From Phycisphaerales bacterium UBA2402 (GTDB taxonomy: Bacteria; Planctomycetota; Phycisphaerae; Phycisphaerales; UBA1924): a stretch of 55,175 bases of DNA. The stretch is from positions 1,059 through 56,233 of the forward strand of contig DDSA01000235.1 of the NCBI GenBank assembly GCA_002343715.1, given 5' to 3'. Made by a program: the position numbers and the translations under genes. Below the pieces are notes generated by a model. It ran no database searches, was not told the origin of the DNA, and was given only the letters and a program-made list of their open reading frames with translations. Positions 26,792-36,023 of the stretch are shown here, one piece after another (positions within the stretch are counted from its first letter, which is position 1; each line of letters opens with the position of its first letter).

Positions 26792-27399
26792 GTAGGCTCA
26801 ACCCAGTTTCTCCCCTCCGGACGGTCGGAGCCTTCGGGCCCGGCCGTCTTTTTTTCACAACCCAAAGGGAAGGTAACGATTTCGCGGTGGGAGGCCCCGC
26901 CCGGGCCAAGATGACTACGGACCAACGAAACGCTCATCACACGAAACCCGGGACAAGGGCATGGCACATCGAGTCTGAATGGATCACCACCGCCCGCGAA
27001 CCGTGCCAGGGTCAGATGCGGGTGGAATCGCTCAGGCTCACGCCCGCGGGGGTGCTTTGCCAGGCGGTGCGCCAGACGTCGGTGCAACTCGGCCAACTCC
27101 GCCGGGAGGTCCGTCTCCGCCGCCACCAGCCGTGAAAGACCGCGCTCGGGCAATGTGATGAGACGGCGCGGCACGAGTAGACATGATGAAATGCCGGCGC
27201 ACGATCGATCGATGGATTCTCGAACATGTCCGAGCTCCCTCTCGGACGTGTCGCCGATGAACTGGGCGGTCAGATGTATCTGTTCCACGGGTGTCGGTCG
27301 GTGCGGAGGCAGATGAGGGATCTCTTTCAACGCACGCAGCAACGCCGCCGCGGAATCCCGTGGCGGGTAGACCGCGACGAACAGCCGCCAGATGCTCAT
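26785..27399 (-). CDS. thpR: RNA 2',3'-cyclic phosphodiesterase (LigT/ThpR family)
   Basis: Member of the 2H phosphoesterase superfamily that opens 2',3'-cyclic phosphates on RNA ends and can ligate tRNA halves in vitro. Seen: 204 residues with two H-x-T motifs, H42-L-T44 in IHLTAQFIGD and H128-L-T130 in FHPHLTLARF, one in each lobe. FVAVYPP at the start is the usual first strand. The family normally ends around REIVTFPL. Here about 25 polar residues follow, encoded by DNA that also holds the plus-strand terminator, so the tail is probably not functional. Its ATG overlaps the stop of the upstream oxidase as ATGA, which indicates translational coupling. Confidence 0.9.
   Translation of the reverse strand: MSIWRLFVAVYPPRDSAAALLRALKEIPHLPPHRPTPVEQIHLTAQFIGDTSERELGHVRESIDRSCAGISSCLLVPRRLITLPERGLSRLVAAETDLPAELAELHRRLAHRLAKHPRGREPERFHPHLTLARFAGGGDPFRLDVPCPCPGFRVMSVSLVRSHLGPGGASHREIVTFPLGCEKKTAGPEGSDRPEGRNWVEPTE
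26798..26855 (+). ncRNA. Candidate small RNA (~57 nt) with CU-rich seed
   Basis: Inferred from a promoter at 26763-26791 and an intrinsic terminator ending at 26855. The unpaired 5' part contains TTTCTCCCCTCC (26807-26818), complementary to strong Shine-Dalgarno sites such as GGAGGGG. The rest is the terminator hairpin and a U7 tail. The layout matches short trans-acting sRNAs that block ribosome sites. It is antisense to the last ~20 codons of thpR, so local regulation of thpR is also possible. No homologue is recognised. Confidence 0.4.
26820..26855 (+). terminator. Intrinsic terminator with UUCG tetraloop
   Basis: GACGGTCGG, one bulged A, GCC, the TTCG loop, then GGC and CCGGCCGTC form 12 pairs (one G-T), followed directly by seven T. 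On the minus strand the run precedes the stem, so it does not serve gcvH or thpR. No plus-strand gene ends here. Confidence 0.65.
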
Positions 27400-28526
27400 C
27401 CACCCCCCCCGAACCGTGAGAGCGCCAGAAACGGGGCAGGATGCTCGGCACCGGGATCCATCACCAACTTCGCGAGAAGTTCCCCAAGCACCGGGGCGAA
27501 CTTGAACCCGTGCCCAGAAAAGCCGGCACCAAAGACGACGTTCGGAAAGGCAGGGTGCCGGTCGATGATAAAGTGGGTATCGGGCGAGTTGGTGTATCGG
27601 CAGGCCGAGCCGTGTATACGTCCGTTCGCGAGCGAGGGAAAGACGCCCCGTAGCGCCGAGCGGGCCTGCTCGATTTCACGCGCCGTGACTGACGGCGTGG
27701 GCCTATCGGGGTCAAGAACGGGTCCATGCACATGAACCCCGAACTTGATGGTGCCTGCGTGGTGGTCCCGAGGAAACCCATACACGAACAAACCGTCAAG
27801 ACCTTCGACCGCCCAGCAGCACGCCGGGCCGCCTCCCGGTGAGGCCTCGACGTACGCCTGGACCTGGCGAGTCACCGTGAGCCGTACGCCGATGTCGGAC
27901 AGGAGCGCACCGCTCCACGGACCCGCGGCGATAATCAGCAAGCCCGCCCGCAAGATACCGCCCGCTGTGGCAACTTCCACGCTGTTCGATGAGGCGCTCC
28001 AGCCGGAGGCAGGCACACCGGATCGGATCTTCGCGCCCGTTGCTTCGGCGACACGTAACAACGCTGCGATGGCCGCATCGCACCGAACATATCCCGCCGT
28101 CCGCTCTCGCATCACGACACAAGACTCATGGAGTACCGCTCCGGGCAGGGCCTCCGTCGCTTCATGAGGCGACAAAACCTCGTGGGGTACACCGTGAGCC
28201 GCCGCGGAACGCAGCGAACCCGAGATCAACTCACCACCGGGAGCTCCGACGTATACCGCGCCGGTGAGTTCAAGAAGTCGCTCACCGGATTCGGCTTCGA
28301 GTCGCCGCCAGCCGTCGAGCGCTCGTCGCAGGAGCGGCACGTACCCGGGGTGCTCGAAATACGCCGTTCGAAAGAGCCGCTGCCCGCCGTGATGCTCGCC
28401 ATGTTCGTGCGGCGGCTTGAAACGGTCAAGCACGATCACGCGCCGGCCCGCGCGGGCCAGCGAAAGAGCCGCCGCGGCACCCGACGTTCCTCCGCCGATC
28501 ACAATCACGTCGGCATCGATCGGCAC
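27396..28526 (-). CDS. Sarcosine oxidase / N-methyl-amino-acid oxidase-like flavoenzyme
   Basis: Seen: 376 residues. The FAD dinucleotide motif is VIVIGGGTSGAAAALSLARAG (about 7-27), followed by the Asp/Glu of the second strand in VLDRFKPPHEHGEHHG, the family region that binds the isoalloxazine. C309 in GSACRYTNSPDTHFIID matches the cysteine that carries covalent 8-alpha-S FAD in monomeric sarcosine oxidase. GAGFSGHGFKFAP near the end is the family C-terminal motif with the catalytic Lys position. It oxidises a secondary amine to an imine with H2O2 release; the exact substrate (sarcosine, N-methyltryptophan or another) is unknown. The start is GTG, 3 bases after the UXS stop. Confidence 0.9.
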   Translation of the reverse strand: MPIDADVIVIGGGTSGAAAALSLARAGRRVIVLDRFKPPHEHGEHHGGQRLFRTAYFEHPGYVPLLRRALDGWRRLEAESGERLLELTGAVYVGAPGGELISGSLRSAAAHGVPHEVLSPHEATEALPGAVLHESCVVMRERTAGYVRCDAAIAALLRVAEATGAKIRSGVPASGWSASSNSVEVATAGGILRAGLLIIAAGPWSGALLSDIGVRLTVTRQVQAYVEASPGGGPACCWAVEGLDGLFVYGFPRDHHAGTIKFGVHVHGPVLDPDRPTPSVTAREIEQARSALRGVFPSLANGRIHGSACRYTNSPDTHFIIDRHPAFPNVVFGAGFSGHGFKFAPVLGELLAKLVMDPGAEHPAPFLALSRFGGGG

Positions 28527-28529
28527 GGC

Positions 28530-29501
28530 TCAGAAGTTGGGTGTGGGGGGGCGGAAGTGATCGAGATTCAGGGAACGGAAATAGGCGATGGTCTTCGCCA
28601 GGCCTTCGCGCAGTTGCACTTTCGGCTCCCAGCCGAGTTTCTCCTTCGCCAGCGAAATATCCGGTTGACGCTGGCTCGGATCGTCGGCGGGCATGGGCTT
28701 GTACACGATCCGGCTCTTGCTGTCGGTGAGTTCGATCACCAGATCCGCGAGTTGGCGCATGGTGAACTCCACCGGGTTGCCGATGTTGATCGGGCCGGTG
28801 ACGTCGTCGGGCGCGTTCATGAGTCGGATGATCCCGTCCACGAGGTCATCGACGAAACAGAAGGAACGGCTCTGCTTCCCCTCGCCGAACATGGTGATGT
28901 CTTCGTTGTAGAGTGCCTGGCGGATGAAGTTGGAAACTACCCGCCCGTCGAAGGGGTGCATGCGCGGGCCGTAGGTGTTGAAGATCCGCACCACGCGGAT
29001 GTTCACCTTGTTGGATCGGTGGTAATCGAAGAAGAGCGTCTCGGCGGCGCGTTTCCCTTCGTCGTAGCAGGCCCGGGGGCCGATGGGGTTGACGTTCCCT
29101 CGGTAACTTTCGGGTTGCGGGTGAACAGTCGGATCGCCGTAGACCTCGCTGGTGGAGAACTGCAGCACCTTCGCCCTGCAGCGTTTCGCCATGCCAAGGA
29201 CGTTAATCGCCCCGAGCACGCTGGTCTTCATCGTCTTGATGGGGTTGTACTGGTAATGTCCGGGCGCCGCGGGGCAGGCCGCGTTGTAGATCTCATCCAC
29301 CTCGAGCCAGAGGGGGTGCGTCACATCGTGGCGGATCAACTCAAAGTTGGGTTTGCCCAGCAGGTGGGCGACATTCGTCTTCTGGCTCGTGAAGAAGTTG
29401 TCGAGGCAGATGACATCGTGCCCCTGCGCGACCAGACGATCGCAGATGTGCGAGCCGAGGAACCCGGCGCCGCCGGTGACAAGTATCCGCCGAAGTTTCA
29501 T
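28530..29501 (-). CDS. UDP-glucuronate decarboxylase (UDP-xylose synthase type)
   Basis: It converts UDP-glucuronate to UDP-xylose for cell-surface polysaccharides. Seen: 323 residues of extended SDR. The NAD motif is [10 protein letters not shown] (9-18). Active-site residues are Thr/Ser near STSEVYGDP, and Y146 with K150 in CYDEGKR. The string [20 protein letters not shown] is nearly diagnostic of UXS, as is [20 protein letters not shown] and [10 protein letters not shown]. It heads a minus-strand run with the oxidase and thpR, an unexpected grouping, since they share no pathway. AAAGG lies before the ATG. Confidence 0.94.
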   Translation of the reverse strand: MKLRRILVTGGAGFLGSHICDRLVAQGHDVICLDNFFTSQKTNVAHLLGKPNFELIRHDVTHPLWLEVDEIYNAACPAAPGHYQYNPIKTMKTSVLGAINVLGMAKRCRAKVLQFSTSEVYGDPTVHPQPESYRGNVNPIGPRACYDEGKRAAETLFFDYHRSNKVNIRVVRIFNTYGPRMHPFDGRVVSNFIRQALYNEDITMFGEGKQSRSFCFVDDLVDGIIRLMNAPDDVTGPINIGNPVEFTMRQLADLVIELTDSKSRIVYKPMPADDPSQRQPDISLAKEKLGWEPKVQLREGLAKTIAYFRSLNLDHFRPPTPNF

Positions 29502-29660
29502 GCGTGGGTGGCCTTTCTGCTACGACGCGGCATCGCCGCTGGGGCGGATGGTACGGCGCATCATCGGAGCGGGTGAGGGTTTTTGTCGCGCGCGACCCGT
29601 CGGGGAACGCGGGCGCGTGCCGGGCGTCCAATGATCCGTGTCGCCGTCACAGGAGATTCA

Positions 29661-31232
29661 ATGGCCAGTTCAAAACAAAGCCCGACCCGCCGTCGCGCAT
29701 CACGCCGAGACATCCTCGCCGCGCTCGCGGCGGCCCTTTCAGCAGGAGCAGCCATGTCCGCGGAAACAAAGACCGGTCTGACGATCTACTCCTCCGCCCA
29801 ACCGGGGGCGATCAGCCCCGATCTCTACCGCCCCGTGCCCGGGCAGGTCGGCTCGCGGTTCGGCCTCGGCGCGCCGATCCCCGGGTACGCCGTGGTGCGC
29901 ACCGACCGGCGCATCGAACTCGGGGCCAAGCGGCAGGCCGTGCGGTTCGATGATGTCGCGGCGTACATCGACCCGACAACCGTTTCGTTCGCCTCACTCA
30001 CCGCGCCCGACGCGACCCGGGTGCTCGAACAGAACTATCAGTTCGACCTCGTCAGCACCGACAAACTGCTCACCCGCTTTCTCGGTCAGGACATCGGAGC
30101 CGTCGTCATTCGCGGCAACACAGCCGAGACGACGTCCGGCACACTCCTTTCGAGCGGTGCCGGTCAACTCGTTCTTCAGCAGCCAGATGGCGGGATCAAG
30201 GTCGTGAATCAGTACGCCGAACTCAACCTCCCGACTCTGCCCGATGGACTGCTCACCAAGCCCACGCTCCTCTGGGACATCGCCACCGACAAACCGGGGC
30301 CGCACGATGTTCGCGTCTCCTATCAGACCGAAGGGATCACCTGGTGGGCGGACTACAACCTGACCTTCACGGAGGGCAAGGACGCGAACTCGGGAGTCCT
30401 TGATGTGGGGGCGTGGGTCAGCATCCTGAACCAGTCGGGCGCGACGTTCCCGGAGGCCACACTCAAACTGGTGGCCGGCGATGTCCACCGGGCGCCCAAG
30501 CCGGAGACCTACGGAGCAAGGTCCTACGCCGTGAGCGAGGCCATGGCCCAGCGGGACGACGGGTTCGCTGAAAAGTCGTTCTTCGAGTACCACCTCTACA
30601 CCCTGGGACGCCCGGCCACGATCCCCGAAAACTCGACGAAGCAGATTGAACTCTTCCCCGCGGCCCGGGGCGTTCCCTGCGAGAAAGTCCTGGTGTATGA
30701 CGCGCTCGGCGGCGACATGTGGTTCGACCCGTACAACCCGATGATGGACCAGGGTTTCGGCGTGCAATCAAGGAAGGACGTGCTGGTCTACCTGAGGTTC
30801 AAAAACGACAAGGAGAGCGGCATGGGCATGCCCCTGCCCGCGGGCCGCATCCGCGTCAGCAAGGCCGACCCCGCGGACGGAAGCTTGGAGTTCATCGGGG
30901 AAGATGTCCTTCGCCACACCCCCCGGGATGAGACCGTGCTGGTCAAGATGGGCAACGCGTTCGATGTGGTGGGGGAGCGCATCCAGGCCGATTTCCGCCT
31001 CGATACCTCGCGTAAGACGATCGATGAAACGATCCAGATCAAAGTCCGCAACCGCAAGACCGAGCCGGTGACCGTCATCGTGCAGGAGCGGATGCACCGC
31101 TGGTCGACGTGGGAAATCACGAAGTCCACGATCGAACCGAAAAAGCTCGATGCGAGGCTTGTGCAGTTCCCCATGACGCTCAAGGCCGGGGAAGAGGGCA
31201 CGCTGCGTTATACGGTTCGGTATACGTGGTGA
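29661..31232 (+). CDS. DUF4139-domain exported protein
   Basis: Seen: 523 residues from ATG 29661, chosen for AGGAG 5 bases ahead and for the signal behind it. The N-terminus has RRRASRRDILAALAAALSAGAA, a Tat-like signal with S-R-R-D-I-L. The mature part has a beta-rich N-terminal region and the DUF4139 landmark VSYQTEGITWWADYNL, then DVGAWVSILNQSGATFPEATLKL. The tail is a run of beta strands ending in RYTVRYTW. Family knowledge: DUF4139 proteins are widespread and lack a known activity. The fold resembles mucoidy-inhibitor-A-type envelope proteins. It is probably periplasmic. Confidence 0.85.
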   Translation: MASSKQSPTRRRASRRDILAALAAALSAGAAMSAETKTGLTIYSSAQPGAISPDLYRPVPGQVGSRFGLGAPIPGYAVVRTDRRIELGAKRQAVRFDDVAAYIDPTTVSFASLTAPDATRVLEQNYQFDLVSTDKLLTRFLGQDIGAVVIRGNTAETTSGTLLSSGAGQLVLQQPDGGIKVVNQYAELNLPTLPDGLLTKPTLLWDIATDKPGPHDVRVSYQTEGITWWADYNLTFTEGKDANSGVLDVGAWVSILNQSGATFPEATLKLVAGDVHRAPKPETYGARSYAVSEAMAQRDDGFAEKSFFEYHLYTLGRPATIPENSTKQIELFPAARGVPCEKVLVYDALGGDMWFDPYNPMMDQGFGVQSRKDVLVYLRFKNDKESGMGMPLPAGRIRVSKADPADGSLEFIGEDVLRHTPRDETVLVKMGNAFDVVGERIQADFRLDTSRKTIDETIQIKVRNRKTEPVTVIVQERMHRWSTWEITKSTIEPKKLDARLVQFPMTLKAGEEGTLRYTVRYTW

Positions 31233-31381
31233 TCACCCGGAGAAGGTCGCCAAGCCGGGCGAAGGAAAGCATGGCCGACGAGGGCGGGGGGTTCGATCCG
31301 AAACACCGGCTTATCTGTGAACAGAGTTCCGATGCTGCCGACGAAACGCTCGACCGCCAGAGTCATCAGGTTCTTCAATCT

Positions 31382-34300
31382 TCAGACGCAACCCGCCTCC
31401 CAACTGGCGAAAAACGCTTCGACGTCTGAACCGTCGATGCCGCCATCAAGATTGAAGTCGCCGGTCGGTTCACCCGCCTCCCACGCGGCGTAGAACGCCT
31501 CGACATCGCCGCCGTCCACCCCGCCGTCCTCGTTGAAGTCGGCGGACCTGATGAAGGAGGCTTCGAGGATCGTCTGCGCCTCGATCCCGGTGTCGATGAC
31601 GGTCTCGACCGTCACGCGACCCGTCGCTGCGTCATAGTCGTTCGTGATCGGCACGCCATTGCGGAAAACCCCGCCGAAGCACCCCGCTCCGCTCACCCGC
31701 AGGGCTGCGCGGATGATCAGGTCGTGGCCCGTGTGGTTGGTGAACGTGTGCCGTTCGCCATCACCCACCCGCTCGATCCGGGCCGTGACCTTGTGGGTCC
31801 GCGAGGTGGGAGCGTGGACGAGCGTGAGTCGATTGAACGTCATCTCCGGCCAGGCACCGGGGAGTTTGGGTTCGAGCACCATCCGGTTCGCCCAGGCTTC
31901 CGGGGTGAAATCGATGAACTTCATCACGGTATCGACGAACGTGCTCATGCTCTCCCAGGCGTTGGGCCACGCGGTCTGGAGAACGAAGTCGCCGCCGGGG
32001 TACAGGTACGAGTTGGAGTAGGCCATCTGTTCGGCGCCCATCCCCGCCGGTCCAAGCCGGTCGATGCACAGATCGGCTCGGTACTTCATGTTGTCGATGT
32101 CCGCCGTGCCGGGGTTCACATCCTGCCGCTCTCCGTAGTACAGCCCGTACCAGAGCGTGGTGAGAAACCAGGGGCCGCCGTTCCAGTACGTGTCACCCCA
32201 GTAGCGGTTGATCGTGCCGGCGTGCTCGCCCCCGAAGTTCACCAGCGGGTGAACATTGCCGAAGCGGTCCGCGGCCACGCCGTTGATCCGATCAGCGACG
32301 CGGTTCACGCGGGGATCGTTGGCGGTATAAACACCGAAGGGGTAGGTGATGCCCAACTGGCTGATGTCGCAGTTCTCGCCGTTCCAGTCCAACCTCGCAT
32401 CCAACCCGCTCTTGACCTGTGCCGCAAGGGTGTCGGCGTCGTGCGCCTCGGCACCCAGTCCCAGGACTCTGAAGATCCCCGCCGCGTCGCTCAGGCCGCG
32501 CACGATGGCGGCGTTGCTGTAGATGAATGTGTCGTAGGAATCTTCCCACACGTTGTTGGAGTAACAGAGATTGACCGCCTCCTCGAACCGCAGGCGAGAG
32601 TCCACCGAGTCTCGGGTCATGATCAGCACACCGTCTCGCACCTGCTCAACGTACGAAGCGAGCATGCCCTGGTCCGCCGTCATGTCGTACTGGTATTTCA
32701 CCCCCCACGGAAAGACAGCCGTTTCGTCGATCTGGGGTGCGCCCCAGACGACGTACCCGTCGGTGGTGTACTTCTGCTTCCAGAAGCCAAGCCGTCCCCA
32801 CGGCTCGAAATCGCGGTACGTTGTCGTCTTCATCCACTCATAGACGTTGCGGGCCATGTCCAGGTGGCCCGTGCGTGCCAGCGTGACCGCCGCGTAGACG
32901 GCGTCCCGCGGCCAGACATACGGGTATGCGCCGTTGTGAAACCCGGCGATCACTCCGCCGTTCACGCCGTCCACGTGCAGGGCCGTGGCCAGGAGCGATC
33001 GGCGGAAGAGGTGGTCGTAGCGGTCCTCGGGCGTGTCGACCGTGACACAGCCGTTGAGCCACTGGGCCCAGTACGCGTCCGTCGAAGCCTGCATGTTGGC
33101 GATGCCGTAGTTGTAGAACCAGTTGATGACGTTGTCGAGTTTGTAGTCGTAGGTGCCCGTCATGCCCGCGCTGTCGTCCATCGCGCCGGCCATGATGATG
33201 TTGACCTCCCGGGTGATGCCCGTAGGCAGGAATACCCGAAGCCCCTGCCACCCCTGCCCCTGGTCGGCGGAGGTGTCGCTCCAGAACTCCGTGCCCGCCG
33301 CCTCGGTCGTGAGGCCGTCGAGGCCGATCAGTTTCATCGCGCTCGCAAGGTACAAGGATTTGTTCTTCTCGTACCCCGGTGTGGTGGTGGGGTTGTACTC
33401 GTTGGGCGGAGTAAACCCTGTGCCCGTGCCCGTCACCACGCGGTACGTGTTGTCGTACGCCACCATCGCGCCGCGGGGACGAAGGGAGAACATGCCGTCG
33501 TAGGAGTCTCCGCCGTTGATCGCCGGATCGACGTACCAATAGACATTGGCGAACTTCGATGGGCCGTTGTTGGTCAAACGAAGCCGCTTGATGTAGATAT
33601 GCCGCTGCGGCGCACCGCCGTTATCTGTCGGCCACGAGACGCCCAGGGGCGAGAAATCGAACTGCTCCACCGCGATGCTGTTCCCGCCCGCCACAAGGGT
33701 CTGTGTGGTGCGGATCGTGTTCGAGTCCGCGACGTACGCCTGTTCGACGTTCGAGTATGAGACGCCGTCCGGATTGCTCAGCCAGTGTGTCATCCCGTCA
33801 ACGCGGATGCCCGCCATCGCCTGGTTCAAGTGCATCTGCCCGCGCCATCCGAGCGGCAGCCCGGGGGGGAAGGTGTCCACCCCGTCCACGTACCCCTCGT
33901 TCTTGGTTCCGACGCCGTACACACCCCCGACCGTTGGGAAATGGAAGTCGTACACCGTTCCGTTGCGGTCAAGTTGTCCGGCGGTGTACGTATTCCCGAA
34001 GATCGCCTCTTCCTTCCAGAAACTGACCGCGGGGTAGCCCGCTCCGGGTGTGCCGCTGCCCGCGCCGGCGCCGGGCCACGCGAGGCGATTGACAAACTCG
34101 AACTGGTTCGCATCCGCCGACGTGTTCGCTCCGTTGGTGAACTTGTTGAATCCGCCGTTGGGGCCGCCCCACGTGCCGATCTTGTACTTGATGGTTTGCC
34201 CGTAGTGCCGCGCCGCGGCGGGGAGTCTCGCACGCCACCAGTCGCGGTTGCGGCCCGCGCCCGGATCAAACTGGTTGCGCACAAAGACGACACCGCCATT

Positions 34301-34606
34301 GAGGTTGGTCAGGACCTGTGTCGAGCCGTCGCCAGTGCCGAACCCTCCATTGGGGATCGACCCATCGGTGGTGTAATACACGGCAAGATTGGCATAGTCG
34401 AAGGAGTACCCGACCTCGATCCAGAGGTCCACCGTTTCATCCTCGCGGGGAACTTCCGGCTCTCGCATGGTGGTCCCGGCGGGTTCAGAGAAGACCGGGC
34501 TGCCCGGCCCGTGAAAGATGTACACCGGCTGAGAAGCGGCGACCCCGATACTCACACACACGAACGCGCAAGCCCAAACTGTGCGGCCAAGTTTCGCCGG
34601 ATACAT
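31382..34606 (-). CDS. Secreted GH15-like (glucoamylase/glucodextranase-type) glycosidase with dockerin-like tail
   Basis: Seen: 1074 residues from ATG 34606, preceded by GAGGAG. A signal peptide ends near residue 25 (GVAASQP). Then come a starch-binding-like beta domain (VYYTTDGSIPNGGFGTGDG), a large beta-sandwich with WVDP-like strands, and an alpha/alpha six-hairpin barrel. The barrel shows NGAYPYVWPRDAVYAAVTLA near 560 and a putative catalytic base in GMGAEQMAYSNS near 855. The last 55 residues are two Asp-rich loops, DFNEDGGVDGGDVEAF and DFNLDGGIDGSDVEAF, ending WEAGC plus Val, like the protein at 46266. Role: extracellular alpha-glucan hydrolysis, inferred; exact specificity unknown. 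Confidence 0.85.
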   Translation of the reverse strand: MYPAKLGRTVWACAFVCVSIGVAASQPVYIFHGPGSPVFSEPAGTTMREPEVPREDETVDLWIEVGYSFDYANLAVYYTTDGSIPNGGFGTGDGSTQVLTNLNGGVVFVRNQFDPGAGRNRDWWRARLPAAARHYGQTIKYKIGTWGGPNGGFNKFTNGANTSADANQFEFVNRLAWPGAGAGSGTPGAGYPAVSFWKEEAIFGNTYTAGQLDRNGTVYDFHFPTVGGVYGVGTKNEGYVDGVDTFPPGLPLGWRGQMHLNQAMAGIRVDGMTHWLSNPDGVSYSNVEQAYVADSNTIRTTQTLVAGGNSIAVEQFDFSPLGVSWPTDNGGAPQRHIYIKRLRLTNNGPSKFANVYWYVDPAINGGDSYDGMFSLRPRGAMVAYDNTYRVVTGTGTGFTPPNEYNPTTTPGYEKNKSLYLASAMKLIGLDGLTTEAAGTEFWSDTSADQGQGWQGLRVFLPTGITREVNIIMAGAMDDSAGMTGTYDYKLDNVINWFYNYGIANMQASTDAYWAQWLNGCVTVDTPEDRYDHLFRRSLLATALHVDGVNGGVIAGFHNGAYPYVWPRDAVYAAVTLARTGHLDMARNVYEWMKTTTYRDFEPWGRLGFWKQKYTTDGYVVWGAPQIDETAVFPWGVKYQYDMTADQGMLASYVEQVRDGVLIMTRDSVDSRLRFEEAVNLCYSNNVWEDSYDTFIYSNAAIVRGLSDAAGIFRVLGLGAEAHDADTLAAQVKSGLDARLDWNGENCDISQLGITYPFGVYTANDPRVNRVADRINGVAADRFGNVHPLVNFGGEHAGTINRYWGDTYWNGGPWFLTTLWYGLYYGERQDVNPGTADIDNMKYRADLCIDRLGPAGMGAEQMAYSNSYLYPGGDFVLQTAWPNAWESMSTFVDTVMKFIDFTPEAWANRMVLEPKLPGAWPEMTFNRLTLVHAPTSRTHKVTARIERVGDGERHTFTNHTGHDLIIRAALRVSGAGCFGGVFRNGVPITNDYDAATGRVTVETVIDTGIEAQTILEASFIRSADFNEDGGVDGGDVEAFYAAWEAGEPTGDFNLDGGIDGSDVEAFFASWEAGCV

Positions 34607-34910
34607 GTCGATCGCTCCTCTCCATCTGTCCGCATGTCGTGATCCGTGCGGAACATCCAAAGAACTTATCTCTGCCGTCGTACTATCCCACAACTCGGGA
34701 GATGAATCAAGCCGAAACACTGAAAATCACGCCGATTTCCCAAAGAAACCAGGACTTTTCAGGGGCTTTTTTCTCGCCGTCCGACCCGCTCACGACACGT
34801 AACGGTTACATGACTTCTGCAGTTCACTCACGTGTAGAGTCCGATACATACACTCATCGTTGTCTCATGTTCCTCGGGGCGGCAACGCCATCGCCACGGA
34901 GTGGTACTTC
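34607..34910. other. Divergent promoter region between the GH15-like and S1/P1 nuclease genes
   Basis: 304 bases without a gene, more A/T-rich than the flanks. It holds the ribosome site GAGGAG of the glycosidase (minus) and CGGAG before the nuclease ATG (plus). TACACT at 34849-34854 is a plausible plus-strand -10. A T6 run at about 34768-34773 has no hairpin before it. No operator repeat is obvious. Confidence 0.4.
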
Positions 34911-35897
34911 ATGCTTCGGATTGTCTTTGCCCTCTTCCTGTGTGTTCCCGCCGCCCTGGGGTGGGACGCCGCGGGCCATCGTGCGGTGACGCGGCTCGCG
35001 CTCGAGCGCATGCCGGCGGACGGCCCCGCTTGGCTCAAGACCCCGGACGCCATCGCCCGTATCGCCGATCAATCCGTCGTGCCCGATCGATGGCGGTCGA
35101 TCAAGATCGGACAGTTGCAGCACGCCAACAACCCCGATCACTATTTCGACGTCGAGGACCTCGAACCTTACGGTATCGCCTTCGCCGACATCGCCCCCCT
35201 GCGCGTGGAGTTCATCAAGCAGTTGATGGAGGTACGGTGCGCCAAGGGCTGGACGCGCTCTCCCAAGCCCGTGAACCCGGCCCGCGACACGGACAAGACA
35301 CAGGAGTGGCCCGGCTTCCTTCCCTGGGCCATCGTCGAGCAGTACGGCAAGGTCCAATCCGCCTTCCGGGTTGTTCGTGTGCTGGAGAAGATCAACGATC
35401 CGCGCCGCGCCGCCCAGTTGGAACAGGCGAAGCAGGACGCGGGCGTTCACATGGGAATCCTGGCCCACTTCGTGGGTGATGCGGCCCAGCCCCTTCACAT
35501 GACCAAGCACCACCACGGCTGGGTTGGTGACAATCCGAATAACTATTACACGGATCGGAGTTTTCATTCCTACATCGACGGCGGCGTCATCCGGCTGCAC
35601 AAGATCGATACCGACACCATCCGTCCCCGCCTCACCGCGGCGGTCAAGGTCGACGCCCGCAATCCATGGCTCGACGTTCTAACGTATCTCCAGCGGTCAT
35701 TCGATCAGGTCGTGCCCCTTTACGAACTCAAGAAATCTGGAGACCTCGACAAGGCGCCCGGCAAGGAGTTCATCGAACTCCGTCTCGCCGATGCGGCGTC
35801 GATGCTCCAGGCGTTGTATGAAGCCGCGTGGACCGCTGCCAACCCGGATCAGGGGGCGATCGACGAGTTCAAGCGCTACGACGGATTTGGAGGTTGA
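34911..35897 (+). CDS. S1/P1 nuclease family protein, exported
   Basis: Zinc-dependent single-strand nuclease/3'-nucleotidase of the phospholipase C-P1 fold. Seen: 328 residues from ATG 34911 (CGGAG ahead). The signal peptide MLRIVFALFLCVPAALG would leave Trp18 as the mature N-terminus in WDAAGHRAV. In P1 nuclease this N-terminal Trp and the following His bind zinc, so the cleavage point supports activity. HMGILAHFVGDAAQPLHM carries further His/Asp ligands, followed by a His-rich loop KHHHGW. An insertion around residues 95-150 is not familiar. It probably scavenges phosphate or nucleosides from nucleic acids outside the cytoplasm. Confidence 0.88.
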   Translation: MLRIVFALFLCVPAALGWDAAGHRAVTRLALERMPADGPAWLKTPDAIARIADQSVVPDRWRSIKIGQLQHANNPDHYFDVEDLEPYGIAFADIAPLRVEFIKQLMEVRCAKGWTRSPKPVNPARDTDKTQEWPGFLPWAIVEQYGKVQSAFRVVRVLEKINDPRRAAQLEQAKQDAGVHMGILAHFVGDAAQPLHMTKHHHGWVGDNPNNYYTDRSFHSYIDGGVIRLHKIDTDTIRPRLTAAVKVDARNPWLDVLTYLQRSFDQVVPLYELKKSGDLDKAPGKEFIELRLADAASMLQALYEAAWTAANPDQGAIDEFKRYDGFGG

Positions 35898-36023
35898 CCC
35901 CGGTGGGGGCGCATCGGGTGTGCGCCGCCCGAATCGGTCGGGCCGCCTGTGCGGCGTTCTCTTCCGGAACCGGGGCGTGACAGACCGAAGAGCAGGAGGG
36001 CGCCCGTCGATGCAGAGGGTGCC

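Noticed and set aside
31724..33760. 678-codon frame opposite the GH15-like gene
   Set aside because: Arg/Val/His-rich shadow of a well-supported secreted enzyme on the other strand.
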